Positions 25,368 to 33,068 of a stretch of DNA of 56,118 nucleotides are shown here, piece by piece. Within the stretch, counting starts at the first letter, position 1. Each line of letters starts with the position of its first letter. A program made the translations under genes and the position numbers. The notes below the pieces were generated by a model. The model did not search any database. It was given only the letters and a program-made list of their open reading frames with translations, and was not told the origin of the DNA. The stretch comes from Bryobacteraceae bacterium (GTDB taxonomy: Bacteria; Acidobacteriota; Terriglobia; Bryobacterales; Bryobacteraceae): NCBI GenBank assembly GCA_019748195.1, contig JAIEPW010000051.1, positions 1-56,118 on the forward strand, written 5' to 3'.

Positions 25368-26035
25368 ATGGCGTTTTCCAGTTGATTGATGTCGTCCAGG
25401 ATGGCGATCGCGTTCTCGGAACTGAACAGCCGCACCAGCTCGTCGTATCGCGAATGGCCCCGGGCGGCGATCCCGATGAAGGGCACGCCGGCGGCGGACG
25501 CGCTGCGCGCATCGTCAATCGTGTCGCCCACGTAAAACAGCCTGCGCTCCGGCAACGACGCCTGAATGCGATGCAGGCCCTCGGGGTCGGGCTTGCCCTT
25601 CAGCACGTCATCGGCGCACACGATGGGGTCGAAGGGGAACGAAGGCGCGAAGCGCCGCAGCGTGATGTCGGCTTCCATGCGCAGCCGGCCCGTGAAAATG
25701 CCCATCTGAAAACGCTCTGACAGCCGCTCCAGAAGCCCGTCCGAGGGAAACCAGCGCTCCCGCGTGATCAGCCCGTCGCCGTTCGACCCCAGAAAGATCT
25801 CGTTGAAGCGCGTCACTACGTCCTCATAAGCCACTTCGACTCCCAGGTCGGACGCGATCTTCCGCGACAAAGCCCAGTCGTTGTTCCAGCCGCCCTGATT
25901 CTTGTACTCCTGAATCTTTTCCCGCGTGATCGCGCGCCCTGTGAAGTGCAGCACGGTTTGCACGATGCTCTCGCGGTAGGACTCGGAAACCTCCGTCAGC
26001 ACGCCGTCCATGTCGAAGATCAACAGATCTTTCAA
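25364..26035 (-). CDS. HAD-superfamily phosphatase in the his operon, candidate histidinol-phosphatase
   Basis: 223 residues from TTG 26035, which overlaps the hisC stop; ATGA overlap with hisB follows. HAD motifs: DMDGVL with the nucleophile Asp (motif I), IFTGR (motif II Thr), GKPDPEG (motif III Lys) and [11 protein letters not shown] (motif IV). A helical cap lies between motifs I and II. Its position between hisC and hisB, with overlaps on both sides, is exactly where the missing step (histidinol-phosphate to histidinol) would be wanted. That assignment is inference; HAD family IA also contains phosphoglycolate phosphatases and others. Confidence 0.75.
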   Translation of the reverse strand: MKDLLIFDMDGVLTEVSESYRESIVQTVLHFTGRAITREKIQEYKNQGGWNNDWALSRKIASDLGVEVAYEDVVTRFNEIFLGSNGDGLITRERWFPSDGLLERLSERFQMGIFTGRLRMEADITLRRFAPSFPFDPIVCADDVLKGKPDPEGLHRIQASLPERRLFYVGDTIDDARSASAAGVPFIGIAARGHSRYDELVRLFSSENAIAILDDINQLENAI

Positions 26036-27057
26036 AGAATGCTCTCCAGTTCTTTCAGGAAACGTTCGGCCTGCTCCGGCGTACCCGCCGTAACGCGCAC
26101 GCAGCCGTCGATCTCGTAGCTGCGGTCGCGCACCAGCACGCCGCGCCGCCGCAGCTCGTCGCGAATGGGGATGGCCCGCTCGCCGGCCTCGAACAAAACA
26201 AAATTCGCCTGGCTGGGAAAGTGCTTCAGCCCCAGCCGATCCAGTCCGGCGGCGATCGCATCCCGCGCGGCAAGCACGTCCGCCACATACCGCTCCACAT
26301 ACGCCGTGTCGCGAATCGCGGCGCGAGCCGCCAGCGCCGCCAGCGTATTCACCGAGTACGGCGATTGCGCTTTGCGCAAGTGCGCCACGTTCGCCGTCTG
26401 CGAGAACAGGCACCCCAAGCGCATCGCCGCCATCCCATACACCTTGGAAAACGTGCGGCTGACGAACAGGTTCGGATATTCTCCCAGAAGCGGCAGCGCG
26501 GTCACGCCGCAGAACTCGAAGTACGCCTCGTCGATCAGCACGGCCGCGCTGTCCGCACGCTCCAGAATCCGGCGAATCCCGGCGATGCCGGTGCCTGTGC
26601 CCGTGGGATTGTTGGGGTTGGCGATCATCACCGCGCGTGTGCCCGGCGTGATCGCCTCCAACAGTTCGTCCAAAGGGAACGACAAGTCCGGCCGGCGGTA
26701 CGCGATCTCCTTCACCTCTGCGCCCGCGAGCTCCGAATAGAACCGGTACATCGCGTAGGACGGCTTCAGGATCAGTACTTCCTGCCCGTCGTCCACATAT
26801 GTGTTCACCAGGACCTGGATCGCCTCATCGGTGCCGTTCGTTAGTGCCATTTCGTTCTCGGCGACGCCGAAGAACTGCGCAAGATCGTTGCGCGCGGCCT
26901 CGTACTCCGGATAGATCGTTAGCGCAGGCGCGTTGATCTGCTGCTTCAGAAACTCGATCACTTTGGGGGAGCAGCCGACGGTGTTTTCATTGAAGTCCAG
27001 GCGCAGTTTCCCCGCGCGGCCTCCGGTCGGCGGATGGTAGGGCGCCATGCGCAGCAC
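26032..27057 (-). CDS. hisC: Histidinol-phosphate aminotransferase
   Basis: 341 residues from GTG 27057. A non-standard CTG at 27075 would add LKPREA, which looks like a natural HisC start and leaves two bases after the hisD stop, so the true start may be there. Motifs: LRLDFNENTVGCSP, LTNGTDEAIQV, IANPNNPTGTGT, LIDEAYFEFCG, and the PLP lysine in VSRTFSKVYGMAAMRLG. It transaminates imidazole acetol phosphate with glutamate. A second HisC-like protein at 3550 is predicted to be exported and is not an obvious duplicate. Confidence 0.93.
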   Translation of the reverse strand: MLRMAPYHPPTGGRAGKLRLDFNENTVGCSPKVIEFLKQQINAPALTIYPEYEAARNDLAQFFGVAENEMALTNGTDEAIQVLVNTYVDDGQEVLILKPSYAMYRFYSELAGAEVKEIAYRRPDLSFPLDELLEAITPGTRAVMIANPNNPTGTGTGIAGIRRILERADSAAVLIDEAYFEFCGVTALPLLGEYPNLFVSRTFSKVYGMAAMRLGCLFSQTANVAHLRKAQSPYSVNTLAALAARAAIRDTAYVERYVADVLAARDAIAAGLDRLGLKHFPSQANFVLFEAGERAIPIRDELRRRGVLVRDRSYEIDGCVRVTAGTPEQAERFLKELESIL

Positions 27058-27076
27058 GGCCTCCCGCGGCTTCAGG

Positions 27077-28318
27077 CTACTGATGACGCACCTCCACGCT
27101 CCGCGCGTGCGCCTCCAGCCCCTCCGCGCGAGCCAGCGTCGCGATGGCGGGCGTCAGCCGTTTCAGCCCCTCCATCGACAATTCCTGTACCGAAATCACC
27201 TTGACGAAGTCCGCCGAGGACAAGCCCGCGCGCAGCCGCGCCGCGCCCGACGTCGGCAGCACGTGATTGGGACCCGACGCATAGTCGCCCGCCGCCTCCG
27301 GGCTCGCCGGGCCCAGGAACACGCTGCCGGCGTTGTCGATCCGCGACAGCAGCTCCGCCTCGTGCAGCGCCAGATGCTCCGGCGCCAGGCGGTTCGAAAA
27401 CTCCACCGCCTGCTCCATCGATTCCACCAGCACGACCGCGCTGTTGCGGTCGATCGCCTCCCGCGCCACCGCGGCCGTTGTCAGCGTCGCGAGCTGCGCT
27501 TCGATCTCGCGCGCCACAGCCTCGGCCAGTTCGCGCGAATCCGTCAGCAGCACCGCGGATGCATCCGTGTCGTGTTCTGCCTGCGCGAGCATGTCCGCGG
27601 CCATCCAGCGCGCATTTCCCTCGCGCGCGATGATCAGGATCTCCGTCGGCCCGGCGATGAAATCGATGCCGACCTCGCCCGCGACCAGCTTCTTCGCGGC
27701 GGCGACGTAGATGTTGCCGGGACCCACGATGCGCTCCACGCGAGGCACGCTTTCCGTTCCGTAGGCGAACGCCGCGATCGCCTGCGCGCCGCCCAGTCGG
27801 AACACGTTCGGGACCTTGTACAACGCGGCGATACCCAGCGTCTCCAAGCTGGGGCGCGGGGACGCGATGCAGATATTTCGCACGCCCGCCACCTGCGCCG
27901 GAATCACCGTCATCAACAGCGTGGAAGGCAGTGGATAACGTCCCGCTGGGATGTATGCGCCCATCGAATCGAGCGGCCGCACGATCTGCCCCAGGCGCCG
28001 GCCTCCGCCGTATTCCCGCATGGAATCGCGCGGAAGCTGCGCCGCCGCGTACTCGCCGATGTTGGCCCCGGCTACCTCCACCGCGGCGCGAAATTCCGCG
28101 GTCAGCCGGCGCGCCGCATCCTCGCATTCCCGCGCCGGCACGCGGAACGTTCCACCTTCGAAACTGTCGAACTTGCGCGCGTAATCCAGCAGCGCGGCGT
28201 CACCGCGTTCCTGAACGTCTTTCAGGATCGGCGCCACCGCCCGCTCCGCTTCTTCCAGCCGGAGCGCCTTGCGCACCAGCAACTGCTCCGCCTCGCGATA
28301 GGGAAGGATGCGAATCAT
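27077..28318 (-). CDS. hisD: Histidinol dehydrogenase
   Basis: 413 residues, ATG 28318. Motifs: SMGAYIPAGRYPLPSTLLMTVIPAQVAGV, YGTESVPRVERIVGPGNIYVAAAK, the long GEVGIDFIAGPTEILIIA, the AEHDTDASAVL region with Zn ligands, NRLAPEHLAL with the catalytic Glu-His, and DYASGPNHVLPTSG. It oxidises histidinol to histidine in two NAD+-dependent steps. It lies three bases after the hisG stop (28322). Confidence 0.96.
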   Translation of the reverse strand: MIRILPYREAEQLLVRKALRLEEAERAVAPILKDVQERGDAALLDYARKFDSFEGGTFRVPARECEDAARRLTAEFRAAVEVAGANIGEYAAAQLPRDSMREYGGGRRLGQIVRPLDSMGAYIPAGRYPLPSTLLMTVIPAQVAGVRNICIASPRPSLETLGIAALYKVPNVFRLGGAQAIAAFAYGTESVPRVERIVGPGNIYVAAAKKLVAGEVGIDFIAGPTEILIIAREGNARWMAADMLAQAEHDTDASAVLLTDSRELAEAVAREIEAQLATLTTAAVAREAIDRNSAVVLVESMEQAVEFSNRLAPEHLALHEAELLSRIDNAGSVFLGPASPEAAGDYASGPNHVLPTSGAARLRAGLSSADFVKVISVQELSMEGLKRLTPAIATLARAEGLEAHARSVEVRHQ

Positions 28319-28321
28319 GGT

Positions 28322-29194
28322 CTACATCACAATCTTGTTCAACGGATATTCCACAATGCCCTGCGCGCCCGCTTTCTTCAACCTCGGAATGATGCTCCGA
28401 ACCGTGGATTCATCCAGGATTGTGTTCACCGCCAGCCATCCGTCTTCGCTCAACTGCGAGACCGTGGGACGCTTCAACGCCGGAAGCACGGCGAGGACGG
28501 TTGTCAGGTTCGCCGCCTCCACGTTCAACATCAGCCCCACCTTGCCGAGCGCGTGGATCGCCCCTTCCAGCAGCATGCGCATGTCCTCCAGCTTTTGCCG
28601 CTTCCAAACATCGCGCCAGCTATCGACATTGGCGATCAATTGCGTGTTCGACTCCATCAGCGTTTCGACAATCCGCAGGCGGTTGGCCCGCAGGGAGGAG
28701 CCCGTCTCCGTGACTTCGACAATCGCGTCCGCCAGCACCGGCGGCTTCACTTCCGTCGCGCCCCAGGAGAATTCCACCTTCGCGTGCACACCGCGGCTCT
28801 CCAGGTAACGCCTCGTGAAGCCGACCAGCTCCGTCGCGATCACTTTTCCTTCCAGGTCCTGGACCGTCTGCACCGGCGAGGCTTCGGGCACCGCGAGCAC
28901 CCAGCGAACCTTGCCGAAGCTCTGCTTGGAATACACCAGATCGGCGATGGTATGGACCGTCGCGCCCGACTCCATTACCCAGTCGTGACCCGTCAGGCCC
29001 GCGTCCAGCACTCCGTCCTCAACGTAGCGAGCCATTTCCTGCGCGCGGATCAGCATGCATTCCAGCTCCGGATCGTCCACCGCCGGAAAATACGAACGCG
29101 AGCTCACCGTGATGTTGAAGCCGGCGCGGCGGAACAGATCCACGGTCGCGTTCTCCAGGCTGCCCTTGGGGATTCCGAGTTTCAGTTTCGACAT
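28322..29194 (-). CDS. hisG: ATP phosphoribosyltransferase, long form
   Basis: 290 residues from ATG 29194; the frame continues upstream into hisI but that part is not HisG. The catalytic domain begins [23 protein letters not shown]. The PRPP loop is in [15 protein letters not shown]. The extra ~75-residue C-terminal domain ([27 protein letters not shown]) is the regulatory ACT-like domain that binds histidine, so this enzyme should be feedback-inhibited and does not need HisZ. It makes the first committed step of the pathway. Confidence 0.95.
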   Translation of the reverse strand: MSKLKLGIPKGSLENATVDLFRRAGFNITVSSRSYFPAVDDPELECMLIRAQEMARYVEDGVLDAGLTGHDWVMESGATVHTIADLVYSKQSFGKVRWVLAVPEASPVQTVQDLEGKVIATELVGFTRRYLESRGVHAKVEFSWGATEVKPPVLADAIVEVTETGSSLRANRLRIVETLMESNTQLIANVDSWRDVWKRQKLEDMRMLLEGAIHALGKVGLMLNVEAANLTTVLAVLPALKRPTVSQLSEDGWLAVNTILDESTVRSIIPRLKKAGAQGIVEYPLNKIVM

Positions 29195-29199
29195 GGGAA

Positions 29200-29574
29200 T
29201 CAGGCTCCGTACACCGTGTTCGGATCGTAGGCGCGAGCCTCGCACTCCTTCCATTCGCCGCCGTCCAGACGGCGGAAGAAACAGCTCCGGTAGCCTTCGT
29301 GGCACACGCCCGGTCCCATCGCTTCCACCTTCACCAGCACCGTGTCCAGATCGCAGTCGGTGGTGATCTCCTTCACCACCAGCCTGTGCCCGGAGCTCTC
29401 GCCCTTCATCCACAATTTGTTTCTGGATCGCGAGTAAAACGTCGCGAAACCGGTCTCCACTGTCCTCCGCCACGCTTCCTCGTTCATGAAACCCACCATC
29501 AGCACGCGTCCCGTGGCGTGATCCTGAATCACGGCGGGCAGCAGCCCGTCCAGCTTTGTGAAATCGAGATTCAT
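29200..29574 (-). CDS. hisI: Phosphoribosyl-AMP cyclohydrolase
   Basis: 124 residues, ATG 29574, first structural gene of the operon. Motifs: [58 protein letters not shown] with the metal-binding Asp and Cys residues, and EGYRSCFFR. It opens the purine ring of PR-AMP. The length covers only the HisI domain; the HisE pyrophosphatase domain is not fused and no hisE is in this operon. It is preceded by the leader-peptide attenuator. Confidence 0.95.
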   Translation of the reverse strand: MNLDFTKLDGLLPAVIQDHATGRVLMVGFMNEEAWRRTVETGFATFYSRSRNKLWMKGESSGHRLVVKEITTDCDLDTVLVKVEAMGPGVCHEGYRSCFFRRLDGGEWKECEARAYDPNTVYGA

Positions 29575-29587
29575 TACGTGCTCCCCT

Positions 29588-29627
29588 GCAAAATCGAAAA
29601 AGCCCGCCCGGCTTTGCCGGCGGGCTT
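29588..29627 (-). terminator. His-operon attenuator terminator
   Basis: On the minus strand a GC-rich hairpin (left arm AAGCCCGCCGGC, loop AAA, right arm GCCGGGCGGGCTT with one bulged base; 29627-29600) is followed at once by TTTTT and then ATTTT. It lies 25 bases after the stop of the His-rich leader peptide and 13 bases or so before hisI, so it can stop transcription before the structural genes. Confidence 0.88.
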
Positions 29628-29652
29628 ACCTGAACGGATGAAATCGTTGCGG

Positions 29653-29724
29653 TTACAGGTTGGCCCGGCGCGGCGCATGATGGCCGTGATGGTGATGATG
29701 CCGGGCGATGGACACCTGCTGCAT
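29653..29724 (-). CDS. hisL: Histidine operon leader peptide
   Basis: A 23-codon frame, ATG 29724 to TAA 29653. After eight residues (MQQVSIAR) it reads HHHHHGHH and then APRRANL: seven His codons within eight. This is the classic design of an attenuation leader: when charged tRNA-His is short, the ribosome stalls on the His codons and the following terminator does not form. The histidine run, the downstream intrinsic terminator and the his genes that follow fit together. The -10-like TAAGAT ends nine bases before the ATG, so the mRNA would start only about three bases ahead of it. The antiterminator pairing was not resolved by eye. Confidence 0.88.
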   Translation of the reverse strand: MQQVSIARHHHHHGHHAPRRANL

Positions 29725-29733
29725 GAATTCCCG

Positions 29734-29763
29734 ATCTTAGCAGAGGCGCCCGCGCGCGGGCAA
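29734..29763 (-). promoter_or_regulatory. Candidate his-operon promoter
   Basis: Minus strand: TTGCCC (29763-29758), 18-bp GC-rich spacer, TAAGAT (29739-29734). Four of six consensus bases match in each hexamer. The predicted start is about three bases upstream of the leader-peptide ATG. Confidence 0.4.
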
Positions 29764-29882
29764 GCGGAATTGCCCGGTCACGCCGCTAACGGGGAAATAT
29801 CTCACCGTGGTGCTTGCACTTAGCGTTCGCCGGCCCCGCCGCGCCGCGATCCCCGTGCGATCCCTGGGGGTGCGAAACCGAC

Positions 29883-30494
29883 ATGGAAACCTTTGATCAG
29901 GCCATCACACAGAAGTCCGAAGAGATCTGCCGGGACATACTCGCCGGGCCCGAACTCGAACCCTTCCGGCGCGCCGCCGCCGCCTGTTCCCGCCGCGCTG
30001 AGGACCTGCGCGCGGCGCAGCGATTCCTGATCGGCTACTCGCGCCGCCTGCTCCACGCTTGCGGCGAGGCGTCGCGGCAGGTTGACGACGCCATCATCGA
30101 CGCCTCCATCGCCGCCGCCGAACCCGATCTCGCCGCGCTTCTGGCCACCTTCGAGCAACTCCGCTCCGCGCACGACGCCGCGGCGCGGGCGCACCGCCGC
30201 ATTGTGGAAGAGCTGTTGCCATCGGCCGAGATCGATTATCTCGAGGCCGCGGCGGAGGAACTGGAAACGCAAGCCGCCGCCGTTCACGCGGCCGCCTCAG
30301 AGCGCCTCCGTAAAACCACGGAGTTGATGGCGCAAGCCGCAGAACACGAAGGCTCCATCGTCTTCGATCCCGGCCAAACCCTCTCCGGAGCGCTGCAAGC
30401 CCGCGCGGAAATCCTGCTGCAACAGGCCGCCGATCACCGCCGCTGGGCTCGCGAACGCAGGGACCGCCACCACCGCCTGGCTCAACAACTCTAA
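29883..30494 (+). CDS. Unknown coiled-coil protein
   Basis: 203 residues from ATG 29883; the frame is open upstream to 29814 but that part is Pro/Gly-rich and unlike the rest. The protein is almost all helical and rich in Ala, Glu and Arg, with heptad-like spacing (EELLPSAEIDYLEAAAEELETQ, ASERLRKTTELMAQAAEHE, QQAADHRRWARERRDRH). No signal peptide or membrane segment, so a soluble cytoplasmic protein. A 68-residue gene follows after 23 bases and modB after that, so it may share their transcript. No family recognised. Confidence 0.65.
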   Translation: METFDQAITQKSEEICRDILAGPELEPFRRAAAACSRRAEDLRAAQRFLIGYSRRLLHACGEASRQVDDAIIDASIAAAEPDLAALLATFEQLRSAHDAAARAHRRIVEELLPSAEIDYLEAAAEELETQAAAVHAAASERLRKTTELMAQAAEHEGSIVFDPGQTLSGALQARAEILLQQAADHRRWARERRDRHHRLAQQL

Positions 30495-30517
30495 CCACTC
30501 GAATCAAGGAGAACATC

Positions 30518-30724
30518 ATGGACGTCAATCAACAAATGAGATCGCTGGTCGAAACCCTCGACACCCAACACCTTGCCAGCCTGGGACAGGAGATCGCGCG
30601 AATCCTGGAAGAACGCCGCCCCAAGGTCAGCACCGAGGAGATCACGCCATCCCGCATGCGCGACCCTGAATTCGCGGCTCGCGTCCGCGCCGAGGTCGAG
30701 TCCGCGCTGAAGAACCTCGGCTGA
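30518..30724 (+). CDS. Small unknown helical protein
   Basis: 68 residues, ATG 30518 with AAGGAGAA eight bases upstream. Mostly helical (NQQMRSLVETLDTQHLASLGQEIARILEERRP) with a charged C-terminal helix. It follows the coiled-coil gene closely and precedes modB by 21 bases. Possibly a partner of the coiled-coil protein; no family recognised. Confidence 0.65.
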   Translation: MDVNQQMRSLVETLDTQHLASLGQEIARILEERRPKVSTEEITPSRMRDPEFAARVRAEVESALKNLG

Positions 30725-30745
30725 GCCCGCTAGAATGAATCTTCG

Positions 30746-31429
30746 GTGCCTATCGACTGGTTCCCACTCTGGCTGAGCCTGCGCGTTGCCGCGATCTCCA
30801 CCGCGCTCGCGTTCGCCATCGGAATCGCGCTGGCCTGGCTGCTGGCCAACCGCGACTTCAAAGGCAAGGAATGGCTGGATGCCGCCATCACCCTGCCGCT
30901 CGTGCTCCCGCCGACGGTCCTCGGCTACTACCTGCTCGTCCTGCTGGGCCGCGAATCGTTGCCCGGTAAGGTCTATGAAGCGGTGTTCGGCGTCCCGCTG
31001 GTGTTCACCTGGCAGGCGGCGGTGGTCGCGGCGCTGTTCCATTCCCTGCCGCTGCTGGTGAAGTCCGCGCGAGCCGCGCTAGAAAGCGTCGATCGCAGCT
31101 ATGAGCGCGCGGCGCGCACTCTGGGCGCGTCGGAATGGAAGCTGTTCTGGCGCGTCACCGTTCCCATCGCCCGCCGTTCCATCCTCGCCGCCACGGCGCT
31201 CGCGTTCGCCCGCTCCCTCGGCGATTTCGGAGTCACCCTGATGCTCGCCGGCAACATCCCCGGCCGCACTCAGACCGTCGCCGTGGCGATCTACGACGCC
31301 GTGGAATCCGGCAACGGCGCGGCGGCGCGGGCGCTCGTCATCGCCGTCTCCGCAATCGCGATGATTCTTCTTGCGCTCGCCAACCGCTGGAATCCCAGCC
31401 CCTTCGCGCCCAAACAGGCCGGCACATGA
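30746..31429 (+). CDS. modB: Molybdate ABC transporter permease
   Basis: 227 residues from GTG 30746. Five or so membrane segments and the permease EAA-type loop (SYERAARTLGASEWKLFWRVTVPIARRSILAA) that docks on the ATPase. The LPLVLPPTVLGYYLLVLLG segment and GDFGVTLMLAGNIPGRTQT are characteristic of ModB. TAGAAT (30731-30736) ends nine bases before the GTG. Its stop overlaps modC as ATGA. The substrate-binding protein gene modA is not next to it. Confidence 0.92.
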   Translation: MPIDWFPLWLSLRVAAISTALAFAIGIALAWLLANRDFKGKEWLDAAITLPLVLPPTVLGYYLLVLLGRESLPGKVYEAVFGVPLVFTWQAAVVAALFHSLPLLVKSARAALESVDRSYERAARTLGASEWKLFWRVTVPIARRSILAATALAFARSLGDFGVTLMLAGNIPGRTQTVAVAIYDAVESGNGAAARALVIAVSAIAMILLALANRWNPSPFAPKQAGT

Positions 31430-32499
31430 TCCAGGCGCGCATCCTCAAACGCTACGCCCCGGGTCCGGAGTCCGCCGGGTTCACGCTGGATGTCGATCTG
31501 ACCACCAGCGCCGGTGTCGCTGTCCTGTTCGGCCCCAGCGGCTCCGGCAAGACCCTGACCCTCGATTGCATCGCCGGCTTCGTCCGGCCCGAAGAAGGCC
31601 GTATCCTGGCCGATCAGCAGATCCTGTTCGACGCCGCATCCGGCGTACACCTGTCGCCGCAGGCCCGCCACTGCGGCTATGTCTTCCAGAATTACGCCCT
31701 GTTTCCCCACATGACCGTCCGTGAGAACCTCGCCTTCGCCGGCGAACGCCTGCCCCGGCTCGAACGGCATCGCAAGGTGAACGAAATGCTGGAGCGGTTC
31801 CGGCTGTCCGAGGTCGCCGGACGACGCCCGCACCAGATCTCCGGTGGTCAGAAGCAGCGCTGCTCCATTGCCCGCGCCCTCATCGGATCCCCGCGCATCG
31901 TCCTGCTTGACGAGCCCGGCCGGGGCCTCGACGCCCCCCTGCGCGCCGAGTTGTACGATGTCGTGCGACAGATCCGCGCCGAATTCGGAACTCCGGTCCT
32001 GCTTGTGACCCACGACCTGGACGAGTGTTTCGAGTTGGGCGAGCAGATGTTCATTCTGCAGGACGGCCAAGTCGCGCAAACCGGATCGCCCGCCGCCATC
32101 CTCGATAAGCCCGCGGGTCTCGGCGTCGCGCGCCTGCTGGGCATCTACAACCTGCTTCCCGTCGAGATCGCCGCTCTCGATCCGGGCCGTAACACCAGCC
32201 AGTTGCGCGTGGGCGAGCAGATGCTCGCGGGCCCTTACTTGCCGGGTCATCTGATCGGCGATCGCGTGTGGGCCTGCTGCCGTCCCGGCCAGTTGGACGC
32301 CCTGCCGCGCAACGGCCGGCCCAAGCCGAACCAGTTGGAAGCAACGCTGCAGCGGGCCGTCGACAAGCCCGGCGCCGCCCGCCTGGAATTCGAAGGCGGC
32401 ATCGCCGTCGAGATGCCGCGCCAGCGATTCCTGGAGCTGCGCGACACCACCGAGTGGGTCATCGAGTTTCCCCCAACGGTCCTCCGGGTGATCGGATGA
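31426..32499 (+). CDS. modC: Molybdate ABC transporter ATP-binding protein
   Basis: 357 residues, ATG 31426. Walker A GPSGSGKT, Q-loop YVFQNYALFPHMTV, ABC signature ISGGQKQR, Walker B LLDEPGRGLD and H-loop VTHDLDE. The D-loop region DEPGRGLDAPLR differs from the common DEPFSALD. The last ~100 residues form the TOBE-like extension expected of ModC and involved in regulation (LLGIYNLLPVEIAALDPG; VWACCRPGQLDAL). It drives molybdate (or tungstate) uptake with ModB. Its stop overlaps thiE as ATGA. Confidence 0.92.
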   Translation: MIQARILKRYAPGPESAGFTLDVDLTTSAGVAVLFGPSGSGKTLTLDCIAGFVRPEEGRILADQQILFDAASGVHLSPQARHCGYVFQNYALFPHMTVRENLAFAGERLPRLERHRKVNEMLERFRLSEVAGRRPHQISGGQKQRCSIARALIGSPRIVLLDEPGRGLDAPLRAELYDVVRQIRAEFGTPVLLVTHDLDECFELGEQMFILQDGQVAQTGSPAAILDKPAGLGVARLLGIYNLLPVEIAALDPGRNTSQLRVGEQMLAGPYLPGHLIGDRVWACCRPGQLDALPRNGRPKPNQLEATLQRAVDKPGAARLEFEGGIAVEMPRQRFLELRDTTEWVIEFPPTVLRVIG

Positions 32500-33056
32500 T
32501 CCGGTGCTACATCACGGACCGCCATTCCGCGGGCGGGACCGCTAATGTTCTCCGCTGGATCGCCCGAGCGCTCGAACAGCGCGTCGATTTGATCCAGATC
32601 CGCGAGAAGGACTTGAGCGCCCGCGAGCTGTTCGCGCTCGCCAGGCAGGCGCTCACGCTGCCGAATCCCGGTGGCGCGGGCATCCTGGTGAACACGCGCG
32701 CCGATGTCGCCCTCGCCGCGGGCGCCCACGGATTGCATCTCCCGGCGGGTTCCATCGCGCCGCCGGCGTGGCGGCGGATCGTTCCGGCGGGCTGGATCAT
32801 CACCATGTCCTGCCACACGATCCCCGAGGTCCGCGCCGCGGCCGGCGCCGACTTCCTCCTGTTCGGCCCGGTCTTCGATCCGCGCTCCAAACCGGGTCAA
32901 GGCGCCGGACTCGCGGCTCTCGCCCAGGCCGTGCGCGCCACGCCTGTCCCCGTGCTCGCCCTGGGCGGCATCACCAGCGGGAACGCCAATGAATGCATGG
33001 CCGCCGGAGCCGCCGGAATCGCCGCGGTCACTTTGTTCCAAACGCCGGACCCCTGA
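32496..33056 (+). CDS. thiE: Thiamine-phosphate synthase-like protein
   Basis: 186 residues, ATG 32496. TIM barrel with ThiE motifs: LIQIREKDLSARELFALAR, GILVNTRADVALAAGAHGLHLP, FLLFGPVFDPRSKPGQG, and the phosphate-binding LALGGITSGNANECMAAGAAGIA. ThiE joins HMP-PP with the thiazole phosphate. It is slightly short, and TenI-like aromatase paralogs look much the same, so either assignment is possible. It is translationally coupled to modC, an odd pairing of molybdate uptake and thiamine synthesis. Confidence 0.8.
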   Translation: MIRCYITDRHSAGGTANVLRWIARALEQRVDLIQIREKDLSARELFALARQALTLPNPGGAGILVNTRADVALAAGAHGLHLPAGSIAPPAWRRIVPAGWIITMSCHTIPEVRAAAGADFLLFGPVFDPRSKPGQGAGLAALAQAVRATPVPVLALGGITSGNANECMAAGAAGIAAVTLFQTPDP

Positions 33057-33068
33057 TAGAATCGCAAC

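Noticed and set aside
27047-29230. 727-codon open frame antisense to hisD and hisG
   Set aside because: Same reverse-frame artefact: Arg/His/Gln-rich, no motifs, opposite two certain his genes.
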